The translations under genes and the position numbers were made by a program. 37,050 nucleotides of DNA, from NCBI GenBank assembly GCA_028292505.1, contig JAQGMF010000021.1, positions 1-37,050 on the forward strand. The letters are read 5' to 3'. The notes beneath the pieces were generated by a model. The model ran no database searches and was not told the DNA's origin. It worked only from the letters and a program-made list of their open reading frames with translations. The stretch is from Rhodocyclales bacterium. GTDB taxonomy: Bacteria; Pseudomonadota; Gammaproteobacteria; Burkholderiales; Rhodocyclaceae. Positions 33,098-37,050 of this stretch are shown here, piece by piece. Numbering within the stretch: the first letter of the stretch is position 1; every line of letters starts with the position of its first letter.

Positions 33098-35449
33098 ATG
33101 AGCACAGCAAGTCCAACCAAGAGCAATGCGATGGCGCGACGGCTGGCCTTCTTCAAGGGGCTGCAGGCGCTCACCGCACGCGTGCATGCGACACGCAATA
33201 TCGACGAGATCATCTTCGAGGTTTCAAGCGAGGTCTGTGTGCTGTTCGGCGCCGAGCGCCTGACGATCTACATCGTCGATGAGTCGAAGGCGACCATCTG
33301 TTCGCGCGTCAAGACAGGCCTGCATGCGACGCGCGCCATCCGCCTGCCGATTTCCGATAAGAGCGTCGCCGGCTTCGTGGCCAATCGCCGGCAATTGCTG
33401 AATATCCGCAATGTTTACGATGACGCCGAACTGGCGGCCATTGCGGCGGAGCTGCAGTTCCGTCACGAGGTGGACGAGCGCAGCGGTTATCGCTGCAAGC
33501 AGATGCTCGCCGCGCCGCTGGTCAATGCCGAGGGCGACGAGCTGATCGGTGTCGTGCAGCTCATCAACACGACCGATGGACAGCCCTTTTCGCCGATCGA
33601 GGAGGAGGGCGTGCTGGCGCTTGCACAGACGCTCTCGATCGCTTTCGCCCAGCGCCTGCATGCCGAAGTGCCGCTGCGCTCGAAGTACGACCATCTGGTG
33701 CGCGAGGGCAAACTTGTCGGTCAGAATTTGGACGACTTGACTGAAAAAGCGCGGCAACGTGGCGTGACGCTGGAGCGCTATCTCATCGACGATTTCCAGT
33801 GTGCGCTGGCCGAATTGGGTGACTCGATGGCGCGCTTCTACGGCGTGCCTCACGAGCCCTTCAAGCCCGATCGTATTCGCCCGATGGATCTGCTGCGCAA
33901 TATCAAGCGCGAGTACGCACTGAAGAACCTGTGGCTACCGCTCGAAGAAAATACCGAAGGCGTATTGATCCTCGCCGTCGACCCGGAACACGTCATCGGC
34001 TCGCGCGTGGTACACAACGTTTTCCAGCATGTGAAGCTGGTCTATCGCGTTAGTACGCAAATTGAATTCGAGCAGACCGTCGCCCAGTTTTTCGATCAAC
34101 TCTCCGACGATTTCTCGATGGGCGATCTGCTCTCCGATCTCATCGAGGAGGGCGAGACGCCGACCGTCGACGACCTCAACGCGGCCGCCGACAACGAGCT
34201 AGTCAAACTGGTCAATCGCATCATTGTCGACGCCCATCGCCAAGGCGCTTCGGACATCCACATCGAACCGCGCCCAGGCAAGGAAAAGACCCTCGTGCGC
34301 TTTCGCAAGGACGGCGCGCTGACACCCTACATCGAAGTGCCGGCGAGTTATCGCAATGCCATGGTAGCGCGCATCAAGATCATGTGCGACCTCGATATCG
34401 CGGAGCGTCGCAAGCCGCAGGATGGCAAGATCAAGTTTCGCAAGTACGGTCCACTCGACATCGAGTTGCGGGTGGCGACAGTCCCCACGGCGGGCGGTAT
34501 GGAAGACGTCGTCATGCGCGTGCTTTCGCAGGGCGAACCGTTGCCGCTGGAATCCATGGCGCTGTCCGACCATAATCTCGGTCGCCTCAAGGAGACGATT
34601 ACCAAGCCCTACGGCATCTTCTTCGTCTGTGGCCCGACCGGCTCGGGCAAGACCACCACGCTGCACTCCATCCTCAAGCACATCAACACGCCGGACACCA
34701 AGATATGGACGGCGGAAGACCCGGTGGAAATCACGCAGAAAGGCTTGCGGCAGGTGCAAGTCAACCGCAAGGCCGGGCTGGATTTTCCGACGGTAATGCG
34801 CGCTTTTTTGCGAGCTGATCCCGATGTCATAATGGTCGGTGAAATGCGCGATATCGAGACCGTCACCATCGGGCTCGAAGCGTCACTGACCGGCCATCTC
34901 GTGTTTTCCACTTTGCATACCAACAGCGCGCCGGAATCCATCGTGCGTCTGCTCGACATGGGCATGGACCCTTTCAATTTCGCCGATGCATTGCTCGGTG
35001 TTCTTGCACAGCGCCTGGCGCGACGCGTGTGTCGCAGCTGTGGCGAAACCTATCAGGCCACCGAACAAGAAATTGCCGCGCTGCTCGACGAATACTGCGA
35101 AGACCTGCGCCGCTCGCCGCGTTTCGCCGCCGATCCCGAGGCAGCGCGCAGCGCACTGATCGAAGACTGGCGCGCGCGCTTCGCAGACGAGCAGGGCAGG
35201 TTCATGCTCAAGCGCGCGCGCGGCTGCGTCGAATGCAATAACACCGGCTACCGCGGCCGCATCGGCCTGCACGAACTCATGGTGGGGACGGACGCGGCCA
35301 AACGCCTTATCCAGGCCCGTGCAATGGTGTCCGAGTTGCTGCTCACGGCAATGGATGACGGCATGCGCACCTTACGGCAGGATGGCATCGAAAAGGTCCT
35401 GGCCGGCCAAACCGACATGATTCAGGTTCGCAAAGTCTGCTTGCGCTGA
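33098..35449 (+). CDS. GAF-domain GspE/PilB-type secretion ATPase
   Basis: A 783-residue type II secretion/type IV pilus ATPase with an unusual N-terminus. A GAF sensory domain spans about 30-188 (LFGAERLTIYIVDES, APLVNAEGDELIGVVQLIN). A MshEN/T2SSE_N-like domain at about 195-335 lacks the clear RLG motif that binds cyclic di-GMP. The ATPase has Walker A GPTGSGKT at 512-519, Asp box TAEDPVEI, Walker B DVIMVGEMRD and His box GHLVFSTLHTN. A tetracysteine zinc site is formed by CRSC (645, 648) and CVEC (710, 713). No pseudopilin, platform or secretin gene is adjacent. GGAGATGGA precedes the ATG. Family assignment is firm and partner machine unknown. Confidence 0.9.
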   Translation: MSTASPTKSNAMARRLAFFKGLQALTARVHATRNIDEIIFEVSSEVCVLFGAERLTIYIVDESKATICSRVKTGLHATRAIRLPISDKSVAGFVANRRQLLNIRNVYDDAELAAIAAELQFRHEVDERSGYRCKQMLAAPLVNAEGDELIGVVQLINTTDGQPFSPIEEEGVLALAQTLSIAFAQRLHAEVPLRSKYDHLVREGKLVGQNLDDLTEKARQRGVTLERYLIDDFQCALAELGDSMARFYGVPHEPFKPDRIRPMDLLRNIKREYALKNLWLPLEENTEGVLILAVDPEHVIGSRVVHNVFQHVKLVYRVSTQIEFEQTVAQFFDQLSDDFSMGDLLSDLIEEGETPTVDDLNAAADNELVKLVNRIIVDAHRQGASDIHIEPRPGKEKTLVRFRKDGALTPYIEVPASYRNAMVARIKIMCDLDIAERRKPQDGKIKFRKYGPLDIELRVATVPTAGGMEDVVMRVLSQGEPLPLESMALSDHNLGRLKETITKPYGIFFVCGPTGSGKTTTLHSILKHINTPDTKIWTAEDPVEITQKGLRQVQVNRKAGLDFPTVMRAFLRADPDVIMVGEMRDIETVTIGLEASLTGHLVFSTLHTNSAPESIVRLLDMGMDPFNFADALLGVLAQRLARRVCRSCGETYQATEQEIAALLDEYCEDLRRSPRFAADPEAARSALIEDWRARFADEQGRFMLKRARGCVECNNTGYRGRIGLHELMVGTDAAKRLIQARAMVSELLLTAMDDGMRTLRQDGIEKVLAGQTDMIQVRKVCLR

Positions 35450-35472
35450 AGGGTTGACGATGATCGTATGCG

Positions 35473-35490
35473 TTGGCACGCAGCGTGCGA
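35473..35490 (+). promoter_or_regulatory. Sigma-54-type (-24/-12) promoter candidate
   Basis: TTGGCACG, four bases, then GTGC gives GG and GC ten bases apart, close to the consensus TTGGCACG-N4-TTGC. It is 205 bases ahead of the peroxiredoxin-like gene. The core GCACGC-A-GCGTGC is also a palindrome, so the match could be coincidental. Confidence 0.35.
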
Positions 35491-35694
35491 AGCGATATGC
35501 ATTGCCTCGCGACATCGCGTTCGCATCGGACACGGCGGGCGATCACAAACCGCGTGGTATTCGCATTCGCACAACAAAACCGTGAAGGATTGTGTAATCA
35601 AGTACGGATCAACTTGTTAAGCGTGCGGCCGTTGACTATTCCAACAGTATGGCCGCGCTGACGCGCCGATGAGGCCTCACAAAAGGAGAGCAAT

Positions 35695-36285
35695 ATGGCC
35701 CGGTTGTTGGAACGCATCAGTGATACTCCCGCTCCGCCGCTAGGCGTACAATCCGTCCCGCATGGCCCGGACAGCCAACTCGTCGCAGGAGCACGCGCGC
35801 CGATGTTTTCACTGCCGGATGCGGACATGGAAATGTTCGATCTGGCCGATGCGTTGAACCGTCACAATGTGGTGCTCTACTTTTACCCGCGCGATGGCAT
35901 GCCATCGAGCTTGCGTCAGGCCATCGCGTTTTCCGATCATGAAGCGGAATTCCTCGACTGTGATGCCGAAGTGGTTGGAGTGAGTCTCGACGATTGTTTG
36001 CGGCACGCGCACTTCCGTGACGAACACGGACTGTCCATGCGACTGCTCTCCGATGAAGATGCCGAAGCGTGCCGTCTATACGGCGTTTGGCAACAACAGG
36101 AGATCGGTGGAGTGCCAAAGGCTTCGGTGCAACGTACAACCTTCATTATCGGACGAGACGGCGTCATCCATCACGTTCTCCACGATGCGGGCACGCGAGA
36201 ACACCTGGCAGAGGTGCTGCAATTATTGAAAAAACTGACCAGGAGTCATCATGGAGATCGTCAAAAATACCGTCGTCACGCTTGA
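35695..36285 (+). CDS. Peroxiredoxin-like protein lacking the peroxidatic cysteine
   Basis: A 196-residue thioredoxin-fold protein clearly of the BCP family: VVLYFYPRDGMP, VVGVSLDD, LLSDEDAEACRLYG and QRTTFIIGRDGVI align with the bcp in this window. The catalytic P-x-x-x-T-x-x-C stretch reads P-R-D-G-M-P-S-S: the threonine is Met69 and the peroxidatic cysteine is Ser72. The usual peroxidase chemistry should be impossible. Cysteines at 89, 101 and 126 lie elsewhere. It has an extra N-terminal segment of about 30 residues. AAAGGAG at 35682-35688 supports the ATG. Its last 35 bases overlap slyD, and the final 15 residues are probably a read-through tail. Confidence 0.85.
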   Translation: MARLLERISDTPAPPLGVQSVPHGPDSQLVAGARAPMFSLPDADMEMFDLADALNRHNVVLYFYPRDGMPSSLRQAIAFSDHEAEFLDCDAEVVGVSLDDCLRHAHFRDEHGLSMRLLSDEDAEACRLYGVWQQQEIGGVPKASVQRTTFIIGRDGVIHHVLHDAGTREHLAEVLQLLKKLTRSHHGDRQKYRRHA

Positions 36286-36730
36286 TTATAAAGTCCACGA
36301 TCCGGACGGAAAATTGGTCGACGACGGCACCCAGCCTCTCGTCTATCTGCATGGCGGTTACGACGGCATTTTCCCGTTACTCGAAGAAAAACTGCACGGC
36401 AAGAAACTCGGCGAAAGCCTGCAAATCAAGCTGCAACCGGATGACGCCTTCGGCGATCTGGACGACAGCCTGATCATGATCGAAGACGCCAAACTATTCC
36501 CGGACAACATCGAAGTAGGCATGGCTTTCGAGCGCGTAGGCGAAGACGGCGAGGAGGACATGATCTTCCGTATCACCGACATTGCCGACGGCAAGGTAGT
36601 CGTCGACGGCAATCACCCACTTGCCGGCATGGCCCTGTTGTTCGATGTGACGATTGCGGATGTGCGTCAGGCGACGCTGGAAGAAATCACCCACGGCCAT
36701 GTGCACGGAGCCCACGGCCACCACCACTAA
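36251..36730 (+). CDS. slyD: SlyD-type FKBP peptidyl-prolyl isomerase and metallochaperone
   Basis: A 159-residue cytoplasmic FKBP of the SlyD class, with prolyl isomerase and chaperone activity. The FKBP domain is split (about 1-68 and 120-148) by the insert-in-flap chaperone domain. NHPLAGMALLFDV is the family signature. The C-terminal tail has eight histidines in its last 12 residues (148-159), a nickel/zinc-binding feature. AGGAG at 36241-36245, five bases upstream, lies inside the preceding reading frame, so translation is coupled or competes with it. A long palindrome begins at the base after the stop. Confidence 0.9.
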   Translation: MEIVKNTVVTLDYKVHDPDGKLVDDGTQPLVYLHGGYDGIFPLLEEKLHGKKLGESLQIKLQPDDAFGDLDDSLIMIEDAKLFPDNIEVGMAFERVGEDGEEDMIFRITDIADGKVVVDGNHPLAGMALLFDVTIADVRQATLEEITHGHVHGAHGHHH

Positions 36731-36854
36731 AAAATGCACGAATAAATCTACTGCGCGGGCCGATCTTGAGATTCCGGCGCTCGCTGTACTGAAGTACAGC
36801 TCCGCGCCTCGTCTCAACCTCGGTCCTGCTCGCTACGATTTCTTCGCGCATTTT
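36731..36854. repeat. 124-base imperfect palindrome after slyD
   Basis: The outer arms AAAATGCACGAATAAATC (36731-36748) and the reverse complement of 36837-36854 differ at only two of 18 positions. The centre is perfect: GCTGTACT, two bases, AGTACAGC (36783-36800). Intermediate parts pair with several mismatches and small bulges. It starts immediately after the slyD stop and could fold into one long hairpin on either strand. Its form suggests a dispersed palindromic repeat or miniature element rather than a simple terminator; only one copy is in this window. Confidence 0.8.
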
Positions 36855-36908
36855 CCACACTGCGGCGTGAACGCCCGAGGGGTGAGTTTTAGAAAGTCTT
36901 GTTATCGT

Positions 36909-36937
36909 TTGACGCGCTGTGGCGATTCACATAGAAT
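36909..36937 (+). promoter_or_regulatory. Sigma-70 promoter of the tRNA-Pro gene
   Basis: TTGACG, a 17-base spacer and TAGAAT match the consensus at five of six bases in each box. Predicted start is about 36944, a few bases before the tRNA. The 54 bases between the palindrome and this promoter show nothing notable. Confidence 0.8.
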
Positions 36938-36947
36938 TCGGCCTCCT

Positions 36948-37024
36948 CGGGGTGTAGCGCAGCCCGGTAGCGCGCTTGCTTTGGGAGCAAGATGTCGAGA
37001 GTTCGAATCCCTCCACCCCGACCA
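36948..37024 (+). tRNA. tRNA-Pro, anticodon TGG
   Basis: A 77-base cloverleaf. The acceptor stem CGGGGTG pairs with CACCCCG, the anticodon arm is CTTGC-TTTGGGA-GCAAG with anticodon TGG, and the T arm contains GTTCGAATCC. The 3' ACCA is encoded. The sequence after it to the window end holds nothing that can be named. Confidence 0.96.
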
Positions 37025-37050
37025 GTTTTACCCGAGGCCAAGCCGGATCC

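Overview
This 37-kb window is GC-rich and almost entirely coding, and it looks like ordinary chromosome of a betaproteobacterium. Gene content and order (mlaFEDACB, an ABC-2 exporter pair and ibaG running into hisGDCBHAFIE, then HIT, tatABC, a DegS-like protease and NIF3) resemble Burkholderiales, and the PhoH/C40-peptidase and FHA/MBL/GspE neighbourhoods suggest Oxalobacteraceae. That family-level placement is inferred from remembered gene order and was not computed. No transposase, phage gene or CRISPR array is visible.

Layout. 1-1726 (minus): alaA and the 5' part of hom, so amino-acid metabolism. 1800-4956 (plus): an Mth938-like protein, peroxiredoxin bcp, a PIN-PhoH ATPase and a secreted C40 peptidase. 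4965-7846 (minus): a translationally coupled pair, a sigma-54-type response regulator and an ExeA-like ATPase with a periplasmic SPOR domain. 8046-13958 (plus): the whole Mla phospholipid-trafficking set, a YadGH-like ABC exporter and ibaG. 14020-20877: a compact nine-gene histidine operon. 20880-22742: HIT hydrolase and the Tat translocase. 22781-22942: the unrecorded 3' remnant of a GNAT acetyltransferase. 22952-24130 (minus): a DegS-like protease, divergent from NIF3 at 24163-24909. 24925-27159 (minus): a FimV/HubP-like protein. 27485-29569: sucCD with a strong terminator. 29678-31357: TerC and an ornithine-cyclodeaminase-family enzyme. 31400-35449: an FHA protein, an MBL-fold hydrolase and a GAF-GspE ATPase. 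35695-36730: a peroxiredoxin-like protein without its catalytic cysteine, overlapping slyD. 36731-36854: a long imperfect palindrome. 36948-37024: tRNA-Pro(TGG) behind a clear sigma-70 promoter.

How the genes work together. Several blocks serve the envelope: Mla keeps outer-membrane lipid asymmetry, Tat exports folded proteins, the DegS-like protease senses or degrades damaged envelope proteins, and FimV, ExeA-SPOR and the C40 peptidase touch peptidoglycan or the cell pole. The his genes are packed with ATGA overlaps and run without an obvious terminator into HIT and tat.

Most worth a second look: the FHA/MBL/GAF-GspE module, the response regulator plus ExeA-SPOR pair, the cysteine-less peroxiredoxin, the palindrome after slyD, the GNAT remnant, the absence of murA between ibaG and hisG, and a possibly leaderless promoter at the C40 peptidase gene.
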